A DNA stretch of 64,000 bases from Clostridiales bacterium (GTDB lineage Bacteria > Bacillota > Clostridia > Oscillospirales > Oscillospiraceae). The position numbers were made by a program, and so were the translations under genes. Of the stretch, positions 8,290 through 16,521 are shown piece after piece. Numbering within the stretch: the first letter of the stretch is position 1; every line of letters starts with the position of its first letter. The notes beneath the pieces are model-generated. The model searched no databases. It saw nothing but the letters and a program-made list of their open reading frames with translations, and was not told where the DNA came from. Where the stretch lies: positions 1-64,000 of the forward strand of contig SFDT01000003.1 in the NCBI GenBank assembly GCA_004558115.1, written 5' to 3'.

Positions 8290-8899
8290 GCGCGTCGAGG
8301 CCTCCAAGCATAAGCGGGGCCGGGTGCTGGTGTTTCTGGAGGACGGTGCCTGCCTGAAGATCACGGAGCAGGAGCTGCTGGATTTCGGCCTTCGGGCCGG
8401 AGACCAGTTGGACGAGGCGGCCCTCTCCCGCTTAAAGGAGGCCGCCGGTGTCTCCAATGTGAAGGCCGCGGCGGCGGATCTCATCGGAAAGCGGGCCATG
8501 AGCCGCGCCGCCCTGGAAAAGAAGCTGAAGGAAAAGGGCGCCAGCGAGGCGGAGGCCCGCTACGCCGCCGAATGGCTGGAGGCCATCGGCGCCATCAACG
8601 ACGCCGAATACGCCGCCCTGCTGGCCCAGCACTGCGCCCGCCAGGGCTATGGCCCCGCCCGCATCCGGGAAAAGCTCTATGAAAAGGGCGTTCCCCGGGA
8701 GCTGTGGGACGACGCCCTGGACACCCTGCCGGACAGCGCCGAGGCGGTGGACCGCTTTTTGGAGAGCAAGCTCCGTGGCCGCTTGCCGGAGGAACAGGAA
8801 AAAAAGCGCCTGACGGACGCCCTTTTGCGCCGGGGCTTTTCCTGGGGAGACGTGAAGTCCGCCTGGAGCCGCCTGGGAGAGGCGACCTGGGAGGACTGA
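8279..8899 (+). CDS. recX: RecA modulator RecX
   Basis: This 206-residue helical protein binds and usually limits RecA filaments. It shows three RecX tandem helical repeats, including [35 protein letters not shown] features and the repeat around [17 protein letters not shown]. It overlaps the recA end, giving coupled expression. Its last 223 bp are covered on the other strand by the open frame of the DUF6809-like gene, which is unusual; recX itself looks intact and of normal length. Confidence 0.92.
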   Translation: MRIERVEASKHKRGRVLVFLEDGACLKITEQELLDFGLRAGDQLDEAALSRLKEAAGVSNVKAAAADLIGKRAMSRAALEKKLKEKGASEAEARYAAEWLEAIGAINDAEYAALLAQHCARQGYGPARIREKLYEKGVPRELWDDALDTLPDSAEAVDRFLESKLRGRLPEEQEKKRLTDALLRRGFSWGDVKSAWSRLGEATWED

Positions 8900-9144
8900 T
8901 CACAGACCTCCCCGGCAAAGTCCGCGCCGAAGCGCAGACCGGCCCGGAAGGATTCCAGAACTTCCCACTGCCGCATCTGATAACTGAGCTCGTCATACCG
9001 CCGGAAAAAGTCTTTGCCCAAGGCGCGTTCGATCTGCGCCTCCATCCCGCAGAGGACGTCCATGCCGCTCCTGTATTCCGCATCTTTCGGCGGAGCAAGC
9101 TGCTCGGTGCAGAAAAAGTGCAGGTCATCGAGAAATTGGTTCAT
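8677..9144 (-). CDS. DUF6809-like small protein with antisense extension into recX
   Basis: The frame is 155 residues from an ATG at 9144. The first 85 or so (FLDDLHFFCTEQLAPPKDAEYR, then YDELSYQM and FRAGLRFGADFAGEV) resemble the short DUF6809 family of unknown function, found near mobile or XRE-regulated genes. The remaining 70 residues are Arg/Ser/Pro-rich and lie exactly antisense to the recX 3' end, so they look like read-through of a lost stop codon rather than a domain. The gene is divergent from the XRE repressor at 9227, with twin operators between them. Expression of the long form is uncertain. Confidence 0.55.
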   Translation of the reverse strand: MNQFLDDLHFFCTEQLAPPKDAEYRSGMDVLCGMEAQIERALGKDFFRRYDELSYQMRQWEVLESFRAGLRFGADFAGEVCDQSSQVASPRRLQADFTSPQEKPRRKRASVRRFFSCSSGKRPRSLLSKKRSTASALSGRVSRASSHSSRGTPFS

Positions 9145-9168
9145 AGCGGTCCTCCCATGCGCACAATA

Positions 9169-9210
9169 TTCAGATTAAATCTGACATCATAATATCAGAT
9201 TTAATCTGAA
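9169..9210. promoter_or_regulatory. Twin palindromic operator between divergent genes
   Basis: Two 13-bp perfect palindromes differing only at the central base, CAGATTAAATCTG (9171-9183) and CAGATTTAATCTG (9196-9208), are centred 25 bp apart. Together they form a larger 16-bp inverted repeat (9169-9184 with 9195-9210). They fill the gap between the DUF6809-like gene and the XRE gene and are the obvious binding sites for the XRE protein. Confidence 0.8.
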
Positions 9211-9226
9211 AAATCAAGGGGGTTCT

Positions 9227-9469
9227 ATGCTGCATTTAGAAATATTTGGCGAACGCTTGCGAAAATTGCGAAAAGAAAATAATATGGTGCTGGCAGATGT
9301 AGCAAAGCTGCTGGGAACCAGTAATACACAAATTGGAGATATGGAAAATGGAAAGTCCGGGACAAGCCTGGCACGGCTGGTTATGCTGGCTGAATACTTC
9401 CATGTCTCCACGGACTACCTGCTGGGCATCACCGATGATCCCACCTGGCGGGGCGGACCACTTGAATAA
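9227..9469 (+). CDS. XRE-family transcriptional regulator
   Basis: This 80-residue protein is almost entirely one helix-turn-helix domain: FGERLRKLRKENNMVLADVAKLLG, then the recognition helix around TSNTQIGDMENGKSG, and the common tail STDYLLGITDDP. It has no sensor domain, so it probably acts as a simple dimeric repressor. The twin palindromes just upstream suggest that it represses itself and the divergent gene. Its 5' half is noticeably richer in A and T than the neighbouring housekeeping genes, a possible sign of transfer. Confidence 0.9.
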   Translation: MLHLEIFGERLRKLRKENNMVLADVAKLLGTSNTQIGDMENGKSGTSLARLVMLAEYFHVSTDYLLGITDDPTWRGGPLE

Positions 9470-9484
9470 ACGGAGGAAACCGAT

Positions 9485-10807
9485 TTGAGCTACAACGTAT
9501 CATTCATTTCCCTGGGCTGCGCCAAAAACCAGGTGAACTGCGAGCAGATGATGGCCGCTGTCCAGGCCGCCGGCCACAGCATCCAGGTGGACCCGGAGGG
9601 GGCCGACGTGGTGGTGGTGAACACCTGCGGCTTCCTGGCCTCCGCCTGTGAGGAGGCCATCGACAACATTCTGGAGATGGCGCAGCTGAAACAGGACGGC
9701 AAGGTGAAGAAAATTCTCGTCACCGGCTGCATGGCCCAGCGGTACAAGGAGGATGTTTTGCAGGAGCTGCCGGAGGTGGACGGCGTTCTGGGCACCGGCA
9801 GCTACGGCGACATCGCCCAGGCCATCGACGAGGTGATGGCCAAGGGCCTGCGGCCCTGCCACATCGGCAATATCCACACCGCCAACCAAAGCGGCGAGCG
9901 CATTTTGTCCACGCCCCCCTGGTATGCCTACCTGCGCATCGCCGAGGGCTGCGACAACCACTGCGCCTACTGCATCATCCCCTCCCTCCGGGGCAAATTC
10001 CGCAGCCGCCCCATGAACGAGCTGCTGGATGAGGCGGCGGAGCTGGCCTCCGCCGGGGTGCAGGAGCTGCTGGTCATCGCCCAGGACATCACCCGCTACG
10101 GCACAGACCTCAACGGCGAGCACCAGCTGGCAAAGCTGCTGCGGGAGCTGTGCAAGCTGGATTTCCACTGGATCCGCCTCCACTACCTCTATCCCGACGA
10201 GATCACTGACGAGCTCATCGACACCATCGCGGCGGAGCCCAAGATCCTGCCCTATCTGGATATCCCCATCCAGCACTGCAACGATACTATTTTGAAGGCC
10301 ATGAACCGCCGGGACACCAAGGCCAGCCTGACGGCCATGCTGACAAAGCTCCGGGCGCGCATCCCCGGCCTGGTGCTGCGGACCAGCATCATCTCCGGCC
10401 TGCCCTATGAGGACGAGACCGCTTTTGAGGAGCTGTGCCAGTTCCTGCGGGAGATGAAGATCGAGCGGGCCGGCGTCTTCCCCTTCTCTCCCGAGGAGGG
10501 CACCCGCGCCGCCCAGATGGACCATGTGGACACGGAAGAGGCCCGGCGCCGGGCGGAGTTGCTGGTGGATGTACAGTCCGACATCATTGACGAGTATAAC
10601 GAGTCTCTCCTGGGCGAGACCCGGGAGGTCCTGTGCGAGGGCTTCGACGGTCAGGCCCAGATGTTCTTCGGCCGCAGCTACGCCGAATCCCCGGACATCG
10701 ACGGCCGCATTTATTTCACCGCCGACGGCGAAGTGGCCCCCGGTACGTTTGTGGAGGTCCGCCTCACCGGCACCATGGACGGCGAGCTGACCGGTGAGAT
10801 GGTTTGA
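9485..10807 (+). CDS. rimO: Ribosomal protein S12 methylthiotransferase RimO
   Basis: This 440-residue radical-SAM enzyme adds a methylthio group to an aspartate of ribosomal protein uS12. It has the N-terminal UPF0004 domain with cluster cysteines (SLGCAKNQVN, NTCGF, TGCMAQRY), the radical-SAM motif in EGCDNHCAYCIIPS and a C-terminal TRAM domain. SLGCAKNQVN and the spacing favour RimO over MiaB. The start codon is TTG at 9485, 9 bp after GGAGGA. It overlaps the region upstream of pgsA, which starts 32 bp later. Confidence 0.95.
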   Translation: MSYNVSFISLGCAKNQVNCEQMMAAVQAAGHSIQVDPEGADVVVVNTCGFLASACEEAIDNILEMAQLKQDGKVKKILVTGCMAQRYKEDVLQELPEVDGVLGTGSYGDIAQAIDEVMAKGLRPCHIGNIHTANQSGERILSTPPWYAYLRIAEGCDNHCAYCIIPSLRGKFRSRPMNELLDEAAELASAGVQELLVIAQDITRYGTDLNGEHQLAKLLRELCKLDFHWIRLHYLYPDEITDELIDTIAAEPKILPYLDIPIQHCNDTILKAMNRRDTKASLTAMLTKLRARIPGLVLRTSIISGLPYEDETAFEELCQFLREMKIERAGVFPFSPEEGTRAAQMDHVDTEEARRRAELLVDVQSDIIDEYNESLLGETREVLCEGFDGQAQMFFGRSYAESPDIDGRIYFTADGEVAPGTFVEVRLTGTMDGELTGEMV

Positions 10808-10838
10808 GAAGCAGCTTGCCGAAGAAAGGAAGAAACAC

Positions 10839-11360
10839 ATGAATTTGCCCAATAAATTAACTCTATTGCGTATTATATTGATTCCTGTATTCATGGTGGT
10901 GCTGTATTGGGGCTTTCCCGGCGCCTCCTGGGCGGCGCTTGCCATCTTCATCATCGCCAGCCTGACGGATCTGTTGGACGGTAAGATCGCCCGGAAGTAC
11001 AACCTGGTGACGGACTTCGGCAAGTTCGCCGACCCCCTGGCGGACAAGATGCTGGTGACGGCCGCCATGCTGTGGTTCGTGGAGATCGGGCAGATGCCCG
11101 CCTGGGCGTTGCTCATCGTCATCTGCCGGGAGTTCGCCGTCAGCGGCCTGCGGATGATCGCCGCCGACAAGGGTCGGGTCATCGCCGCCGGCTGGTCCGG
11201 CAAGGTGAAGACTGCCGCCACCATGGTGTGCATCGTGCTGATGTTCCTGCCTATCCCCCCTATTGTGAACACTATCTGCGTCTGGGTCATCACCCTGACC
11301 ACCCTGTATTCCGGCGTGGAGTATTTCATGAAGAACAAGGATGTCATCCAGTCCGTGTGA
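10839..11360 (+). CDS. pgsA: CDP-diacylglycerol--glycerol-3-phosphate 3-phosphatidyltransferase PgsA
   Basis: This 173-residue integral membrane enzyme makes phosphatidylglycerol phosphate, the first committed step to phosphatidylglycerol. The CDP-alcohol phosphotransferase motif reads DLLDGKIARKYNLVTDFGKFADPLADK, shown here only in part, with its conserved Asp residues. The start at 10839 follows GAAAGGAAG and gives the usual MNLPNKLTLLRI N-terminus; the longer frame from 10794 does not. The rimO-pgsA order fits what I recall from several Firmicutes. Confidence 0.95.
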   Translation: MNLPNKLTLLRIILIPVFMVVLYWGFPGASWAALAIFIIASLTDLLDGKIARKYNLVTDFGKFADPLADKMLVTAAMLWFVEIGQMPAWALLIVICREFAVSGLRMIAADKGRVIAAGWSGKVKTAATMVCIVLMFLPIPPIVNTICVWVITLTTLYSGVEYFMKNKDVIQSV

Positions 11361-11387
11361 GCAAGCAGCAGAAAGGAATGATGACGG

Positions 11388-11873
11388 ATGTTTCGTGAAA
11401 TGCGCAGAAAAAAGCAGGCGCTGACCGCTGAGGAGGTCACGGAGATCCTAAAGCGCAACACCTCCGGCGTGTTGGCGGTCAACGGTGACGGGGGGTATCC
11501 CTATGCGGTGCCGCTGAGCTATGTATACCTGGATTCCAAGCTCTATTTTCACTGTGCCGGGACAGGCCATAAGTTGGAGAGCATTTTGAAAGATGGAAAA
11601 GTCTCTTTCTGTGTCATTGACCAGGACCAGGTCGTGGGCGAGGAGTACACCACGTATTTCAGAAGTGTGGTGGCCTTTGGCCGGGCCAGAGTTCTGGAGG
11701 GGGCGGAGAAACTGGGGCCCTTGGTGGAGCTGTGCGAAAAATACTATCCCGGCCATTTGGAGCAGACCCGGCAAAAGGCGGAAGGTGCTCTGAAAAATGT
11801 CTGCATCGTAGAAGTTGCCATTGAGCACGTCACCGGCAAGACCGCTATGGAATTGGTGGAGAAACCAAAATAA
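11388..11873 (+). CDS. Pyridoxamine 5'-phosphate oxidase-like (NimA-type) flavoprotein
   Basis: This 161-residue protein belongs to the split-barrel flavin-binding family, with GVLAVNGDGGYPYAVPLSYVY and LYFHCAGTGHKLESI as its family signatures. Members bind FMN or heme. Some (NimA) reduce 5-nitroimidazoles, but most are uncharacterised, so a specific substrate cannot be assigned. It follows pgsA by 27 bp and may share its transcript. A strong hairpin at 11884 ends the unit. Confidence 0.85.
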   Translation: MFREMRRKKQALTAEEVTEILKRNTSGVLAVNGDGGYPYAVPLSYVYLDSKLYFHCAGTGHKLESILKDGKVSFCVIDQDQVVGEEYTTYFRSVVAFGRARVLEGAEKLGPLVELCEKYYPGHLEQTRQKAEGALKNVCIVEVAIEHVTGKTAMELVEKPK

Positions 11874-11883
11874 CAGAAAGAAC

Positions 11884-11911
11884 AGCCGCCGGGAAAACCC
11901 GGCGGCTATTT
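11884..11911. terminator. Terminator hairpin shared by convergent genes
   Basis: AGCCGCCGGG and CCCGGCGGCT pair around an AAAA loop, followed by ATTTT. The stem overlaps the stop codon of the convergent gene at 11906. Confidence 0.8.
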
Positions 11912-12739
11912 TGCCGCCCAGCGGCCGGAAAAGAGGGCGGGGTCCACGCCCCGGACCTGCACCACCTCCAGCAGGGGGCTGGCCGCCAGGTCCGCCACCG
12001 TCACCAACCGTCCGCCGTCGCTGTCCAGGTCGAAGCCTTGGCGAAGCCACGCGTACCAGGGCAGGTACGCGCACTGAACGGAGGAAAGGGGCGGCTCCGG
12101 CGATTTTTCGCCCCAAAGGCCACTAAAAAACCCATAGGGTACCTCCTGAAGCTCCCGGAGCGCGGCGGCCACCGCCGCCTCCCGCTGCTCTGGGGCGGCG
12201 TCCCGGACCCGCAGCACCAGCAGGGTGGGATAGGTGCGCCAGCTGTCCAGGGAAGCCGTACCACTGGTGGTGCCGGGCATGGCGGCCTCCAGGACGGTCC
12301 CGCTGTCCGTGACCAGAGCGGCGTGGCCGTGGCGCCACCCCAGGGTGTGGGTGGAGAAGGTGATGAGCAGGTCCCCGGGTTCCAACGGTGCCAGCACGGC
12401 CGGGGAACCGGTCCGCTCCTCACAGGTGACGCCCAGGGGCAGCAGCGCCCGGCACTCCGCCTCCGGCGGGGTATGGAATGCCGCCTGGCAGGCAAGGATG
12501 TCCGCCGTCCGCCCCTCCGCCAGCAGCTGCCGGACAGCCAGGGGGGAAAGCCCGGTCTCCGCCGTGACAAGACTGGATGTTTGGGCTGACAGTTCCCCGC
12601 CTACCAATAGGGACGCCAGGTCCGCCGGCGGCTCGGGGCAGGCGTAAAGAGGCCGCCGGTGGGCCCATACGGCCTGCAGCAGCCAGAGCAGCAGGAGCAA
12701 AGCGCAGAAAAAACGCGCCAAACGCCGCAGCTGTGCCAA
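11906..12739 (-). CDS. YiiX-like permuted papain-fold (NlpC/P60-type) protein
   Basis: The 277-residue protein begins at a TTG (12739) 11 bp after GGAGGGG on the minus strand; the longer frame has no ribosome site. A signal anchor (LLLLLWLLQAVWA) spans about residues 13-26. The domain contains PGDLLITF, then the presumed catalytic histidine in WRHGHAALVTDSG (H137 or H139), and later the nucleophile cysteine C223 in SVQCAYLPWYAW. That His-before-Cys order marks the circularly permuted NlpC/P60 or YiiX group. It could be an extracytoplasmic peptidase or amidase. The substrate is unknown. Confidence 0.7.
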   Translation of the reverse strand: MAQLRRLARFFCALLLLLWLLQAVWAHRRPLYACPEPPADLASLLVGGELSAQTSSLVTAETGLSPLAVRQLLAEGRTADILACQAAFHTPPEAECRALLPLGVTCEERTGSPAVLAPLEPGDLLITFSTHTLGWRHGHAALVTDSGTVLEAAMPGTTSGTASLDSWRTYPTLLVLRVRDAAPEQREAAVAAALRELQEVPYGFFSGLWGEKSPEPPLSSVQCAYLPWYAWLRQGFDLDSDGGRLVTVADLAASPLLEVVQVRGVDPALFSGRWAAK

Positions 12740-12800
12740 AATCTCGCGCTCCCCTCCAAAAAGATACAAATAGTGTATCCGCCAAGGAGAGAGTTCAGTC

Positions 12801-12829
12801 TTGACACGGCGGACGATTCCTGGTAATAT
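12801..12829 (+). promoter_or_regulatory. Strong sigma-A promoter of the cysE-cysS leader
   Basis: A perfect TTGACA (12801-12806), a 17-bp spacer and TAATAT (12824-12829). Transcription should begin near 12836, about 370 nt before cysE. Confidence 0.85.
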
Positions 12830-12835
12830 ACTGTG

Positions 12836-13086
12836 GTAATCCAAAGTGCGTGAGGAACGGAAAGAGTAACAGCTCATCCAAAGGGCAGAGAGGGCGCGCC
12901 ACCGGCTGTAAGCGTGCCCACGGCGGAAGCTGCGAAGTGCATCCGGGAGCGCGGGGCGTAATGGCCCCCGGTGAGGCCGCCGTTATCGGGCTGTCCGGCT
13001 GTTGGGCCGGCATGAGCGAATGCAAGAGTGGAACCGCGTGACTGCACGCCTCTTGTGCCCTGATGGGCGCGGGAGGCGTTTTTGTT
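12836..13086 (+). promoter_or_regulatory. T-box riboswitch, predicted tRNA-Cys specific
   Basis: The T-box itself, AGAGTGGAACCGCG, is at 13025-13038. The leader also contains the AGAGAG motif of distal stem I and a GCTGTAAG-like apical loop. A likely specifier codon TGC (12938-12940) lies in GAAGTGCATCC. The terminator stem is 13046-13079, followed by TTTTTGTTTT. Uncharged tRNA-Cys should pair with the specifier and the T-box bulge, favour the antiterminator and switch on cysE and cysS during cysteine starvation. The T-box motif is direct evidence; the specifier assignment is inference supported by the downstream genes. Confidence 0.9.
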
Positions 13087-13204
13087 TTGCCAATGGAGGA
13101 CCCTGTTATGATGCTTTTCTCTGACCCCTGCCGATGTCGCCTGTAACGGGCGGCCGTCCCGCTCCGGCAAAATTTCGATTTTGTAGTAGAAGGAGCAACA
13201 CGAC

Positions 13205-13873
13205 ATGACAAAGCGCATTACCCGACTGGGCGGCCTGTTGGCCGCGTACCAGCGCCGCGATCCCGCGGCCCGCAGCAAGCTGGAGATCTTTTTGCTGTAC
13301 CCCGGCGTTCACGCCATCCTCTACCACCGCCTGGCCCACTGGATGTACCGCCACCACTGGTTTTTCCTGGCCCGGTGCGTTTCCCAGTGGAACCGCTTCT
13401 GGACCGGCATCGAGATCCATCCCGGCGCCACCATCGGCCACCGGCTGGTCATCGACCACGGCATGGGCATCGTCATCGGCGAGACCGCCGAGATCGGCGA
13501 CGACTGCCTGCTGTACCAGGGCGTGACCCTGGGCGGAACGGGCAAGGATAAGGGCAAGCGCCACCCCACCCTAGGCAACAATGTGCTGGTGGGCTCCGGC
13601 GCCAAGGTGCTGGGTCCCTTCACCGTGGGCGACAACGCCCGCATTGCCGCCGGCGCCGTGGTCCTCAGCGAGGTCCCGGCCAACGCCACCGCCGTGGGCG
13701 TGCCGGCCCGCATCGTCCGCATGGCCGGAAAGCCCGTGTACTACGCCGACGATGTGGACCAGATCCACCTGGAAGACCCGGTGCACCAGGAGCTCAACAG
13801 CCTGGCGGAACGCATCGGAGAACTGGAACGTCAATTGAACGAGCAAAAGCATACGAAAGAGAGGACTGCCTGA
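13205..13873 (+). CDS. cysE: Serine O-acetyltransferase CysE
   Basis: This 222-residue enzyme transfers acetyl from acetyl-CoA to serine, giving O-acetylserine, the precursor of cysteine. The left-handed beta-helix hexapeptide repeats run from [19 protein letters not shown] through [18 protein letters not shown], with the catalytic His/Asp in [11 protein letters not shown]. It starts at the ATG after AAGGAG and lies 1 bp before cysS. The T-box leader regulates both genes, so cysteine synthesis and charging rise together. Confidence 0.96.
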   Translation: MTKRITRLGGLLAAYQRRDPAARSKLEIFLLYPGVHAILYHRLAHWMYRHHWFFLARCVSQWNRFWTGIEIHPGATIGHRLVIDHGMGIVIGETAEIGDDCLLYQGVTLGGTGKDKGKRHPTLGNNVLVGSGAKVLGPFTVGDNARIAAGAVVLSEVPANATAVGVPARIVRMAGKPVYYADDVDQIHLEDPVHQELNSLAERIGELERQLNEQKHTKERTA

Positions 13874-13874
13874 T

Positions 13875-15323
13875 ATGTATTTGTATAACTCCGCCACCCA
13901 CAAAAAAGAGGAATTCAAGACCCACACCCCCGGCCACGTGGAGATGTACACCTGCGGCCCCACGGTGTACCACTTCGCCCACATCGGCAATCTGCGCTCC
14001 TATATCATGGAGGATGTGCTGGAAAAATACCTGCGCTACGCCGGCTATGACGTGAACCGCGTCATGAACATCACCGACGTGGGCCATCTGACCTCCGACG
14101 CCGACGAGGGCGAGGATAAGATGGTGAAAGGCGCCAAGCGGGAGCACAAGACCGTTATGGAGATCGCCCAGTTCTATACGGACGCCTTTTTTGAGGACTG
14201 CCGGAAGCTGAACATCAAGCGGCCCGACGTGGTCCAGCCCGCCACCGGCCTCATCGACGATTTCATCAAGATCGTCAAGAAACTGGAGGATACCGGCTAT
14301 GCCTACTTTGCCGGCGGCAACGTGTATTTTGACACCTCCAAGCTGGGCCGCTACTACGTCTTCAACGACCACGACGAGGAGGACCTGGCTGTGGGCGTCC
14401 GGGAAGGCGTGGAGGAGGACCCCAACAAGCGCAATAAGAACGACTTCGTTCTGTGGTTCACCAAGTCCAAGTTCGAGGACCAGGCCCTGAAGTGGGATTC
14501 CCCCTGGGGCGTGGGCTATCCCGGCTGGCACATCGAGTGCTCCGGCATCTCCCTGAAGTACAACGGCGAATATCTGGACCTCCACTGCGGCGGCGTGGAC
14601 AACGCCTTCCCCCACCACACCAACGAGATCGCCCAGTCCGAGAGCTACCTGGGCCACCCCTGGTGCCAGCAGTGGTTCCATGTCCACCACCTGAACACCG
14701 TCACCGGCAAGATGTCCAAGTCCAAGGGCGAGTTTTTGACGGTGTCCTTGCTGGAGGAGAAGGGCTACGATCCCCTGGCCTACCGCTTCTTCTGCCTCCA
14801 GAGCCACTACCGCAAGGCCCTGGTGTTCTCCTGGGAGAATCTGGACAACGCCCAGGGCGCCTACAACAAGCTGCTGAAAAAGATCGCCGCCCTGTCTCCC
14901 GCGGATGGCCCGGTGGACGAGGCTGTGTTCCAGGAATACAAGGACAAATTCACCCAGCAGCTGGGCAATGACCTGAATACCTCCATGGGTGTCACCGCCC
15001 TGTACGACGTGCTGAAGGCCAAGACCAACGACGCCACGAAGCTGGCCATCCTGGACAGCTTTGACCAGGTGCTGAGCCTGGACCTGCTCTCCAAGGCGGC
15101 GGAGCTCCGGGAGAAGGCGGCGGCCCAGATGGCCTCCAGCGCCCAGGGCGGCTACACCGTCACCGGCGAGGGCGACCCCGCCATCGACGCCCTGGTCATG
15201 CAGCGATACGAAGCCAAGAAGGCCAAGAACTTCGCGGAGGCGGACCGCATCCGCGACGAGCTAAAGGCCCAGGGCATCGAGATCGTGGACACCAAGGACG
15301 GCGCCAGCTGGAAGCGGGTGTAA
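13875..15323 (+). CDS. cysS: Cysteinyl-tRNA synthetase
   Basis: This 482-residue class I synthetase charges tRNA-Cys. The HIGH motif appears as HIGN in CGPTVYHFAHIGNLRSY, KMSKS is present as GKMSKSKGEF, and the zinc-binding residues include the Cys of YTCGPTVY and the CSG and HHTNE motifs. Length is normal for the family. It is the second gene of the cysES operon and is followed by a long terminator hairpin. Confidence 0.98.
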   Translation: MYLYNSATHKKEEFKTHTPGHVEMYTCGPTVYHFAHIGNLRSYIMEDVLEKYLRYAGYDVNRVMNITDVGHLTSDADEGEDKMVKGAKREHKTVMEIAQFYTDAFFEDCRKLNIKRPDVVQPATGLIDDFIKIVKKLEDTGYAYFAGGNVYFDTSKLGRYYVFNDHDEEDLAVGVREGVEEDPNKRNKNDFVLWFTKSKFEDQALKWDSPWGVGYPGWHIECSGISLKYNGEYLDLHCGGVDNAFPHHTNEIAQSESYLGHPWCQQWFHVHHLNTVTGKMSKSKGEFLTVSLLEEKGYDPLAYRFFCLQSHYRKALVFSWENLDNAQGAYNKLLKKIAALSPADGPVDEAVFQEYKDKFTQQLGNDLNTSMGVTALYDVLKAKTNDATKLAILDSFDQVLSLDLLSKAAELREKAAAQMASSAQGGYTVTGEGDPAIDALVMQRYEAKKAKNFAEADRIRDELKAQGIEIVDTKDGASWKRV

Positions 15324-15331
15324 TGAAAGAA

Positions 15332-15366
15332 GGAAAAACGGGATGGCAGCGCCATCCCGTTTTTCC
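15332..15366 (+). terminator. Rho-independent terminator of cysES
   Basis: A 16-bp stem (15332-15347 with 15351-15366) with an AGC loop; the 3' arm ends in TTTTTCC. The -35 box of the next gene begins at the following base. Confidence 0.85.
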
Positions 15367-15395
15367 TTGACAGGCGGGGGAAACCGGGGTACTAT
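15367..15395 (+). promoter_or_regulatory. Sigma-A promoter of the XRE-cupin gene
   Basis: TTGACA (15367-15372), a 17-bp spacer and TACTAT (15390-15395), directly after the cysS terminator. Confidence 0.8.
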
Positions 15396-15449
15396 AAAAG
15401 TCGAACCAGACAATATACTGTCATATTTTCGGGAAAGGACGGGGTGCCC

Positions 15450-16004
15450 ATGGAACTGACCCGGGCGGTGGGCGAGAATATCAAGCGCATCCGCAAGACC
15501 AAAAAGCTCAGCATGGAGCGGCTGGCGGCGGAGTCCGGCGTGTCCCGCAGCATGCTGGGGCAGATCGAGCGGGGAGAGGCCAACCCCTCCGTGGCCATTC
15601 TGGGCAAGCTGGCGTCGGCGCTGAAGGTCCCGGCGGAGGTGCTGCTGGAAAACGACGATTTCCAGACCCTCCAGCTGGTGCGGGAGCTGGACACCCGGCC
15701 CAAGCGGCTGGACGGCGGCAAGGCGGTGCTGCGGCCCTCTTTTCCCTATGACGATACCACCCGGCAGGAGACGTATTTCCTGGACCTCTACATCAGCGCC
15801 CGCTACGCGCCGGAGCCCTCGGTGCCCGGCTGCGTGTGCCACGCCACGGTCCTCTCCGGCACCGTCAGCCTGACGGCGGATGGAGAGGCATTCCAGCTGC
15901 TGGAGCGGGACGCCCTGCGCTTCGCGGCGGACCGGCCCTATGAATTTACCAATATGACCAATTCCACCGCCCGGCTGCTGCTGAGCTACCGCTATTTGAA
16001 GTAA
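15450..16004 (+). CDS. XRE-family regulator with C-terminal cupin domain
   Basis: In this 184-residue protein the helix-turn-helix spans about residues 6-62 (NIKRIRKTKKLSMERLAAESG, ERGEANPSVAILGKLASAL) and a small cupin barrel spans about 100-180, a common layout for metabolite-sensing repressors such as PuuR or SutR types. I chose ATG 15450, 10 bp after GGAAAGGA, over GTG 15444, which is too close to that site. A GNAT acetyltransferase follows 13 bp downstream, so the two may be linked in function. The ligand is unknown. Confidence 0.9.
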   Translation: MELTRAVGENIKRIRKTKKLSMERLAAESGVSRSMLGQIERGEANPSVAILGKLASALKVPAEVLLENDDFQTLQLVRELDTRPKRLDGGKAVLRPSFPYDDTTRQETYFLDLYISARYAPEPSVPGCVCHATVLSGTVSLTADGEAFQLLERDALRFAADRPYEFTNMTNSTARLLLSYRYLK

Positions 16005-16017
16005 GGAAGTGTTTCCC

Positions 16018-16503
16018 ATGGAGATCCGAACCGCTGTTATGGCGGACCTGGCCGCTGTCACAGCGGTGGAGGCCGCCTGTTTCCCCGCGGCTGAAGCCGC
16101 CACGGAGCGGGATTTTGCCCAGCGCCTCGCGGTGTACCCCAACCATTTCTGGCTGCTGGAGGAGGATGACGGCACCCTTGTCAGCTTCATCAACGGCATG
16201 GTGACCGACGAGCCCACCCTCCGGGACGAGATGTACGAAAACGCCGCCCTCCACCGGGAGAACGGCGCCTGGCAGATGATCTTCGGCGTCAACACCCTGC
16301 CCCGTTACCGCCGGCAGGGTTGTGCCGCCCGGGTGATGGAGCGGGTCATCGCCGACGCCCGTGCCCAGGGGCGCAAGGGCTGCGTGCTCACCTGCAAGGA
16401 TCAGCTCATTCGTTATTACGAAACGTTCGGCTTCCGAAACGAGGGCGTGTCGGCCTCCACCCACGGCGGCGTGGTGTGGTACGACATGCGCCTGACGTTT
16501 TGA
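16018..16503 (+). CDS. GNAT-family N-acetyltransferase
   Basis: This 161-residue protein has the acetyl-CoA loop of the GNAT fold (LPRYRRQGCAARVMERVIADARAQGRK, abbreviated) and the late YYETFGFRNEG motif. It resembles arylalkylamine or RimI-like acetyltransferases, but the acceptor cannot be deduced. ATG 16018 is preceded by AAGGAAG at a suitable distance; a GTG 9 bp upstream is less likely. Co-transcription with the XRE-cupin regulator is probable. Confidence 0.85.
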   Translation: MEIRTAVMADLAAVTAVEAACFPAAEAATERDFAQRLAVYPNHFWLLEEDDGTLVSFINGMVTDEPTLRDEMYENAALHRENGAWQMIFGVNTLPRYRRQGCAARVMERVIADARAQGRKGCVLTCKDQLIRYYETFGFRNEGVSASTHGGVVWYDMRLTF

Positions 16504-16521
16504 GGGAGAGGGAGGACCGCC

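Noticed and set aside
8960..9130. Plus-strand continuation of recX beyond 8899
   Set aside because: recX has a clear stop at 8897-8899 at normal length; the plus frame after it is a shadow of the minus-strand gene.
9500..11482. 660-codon minus-strand frame
   Set aside because: It covers rimO and pgsA in antisense. Its length reflects codon bias of those genes.
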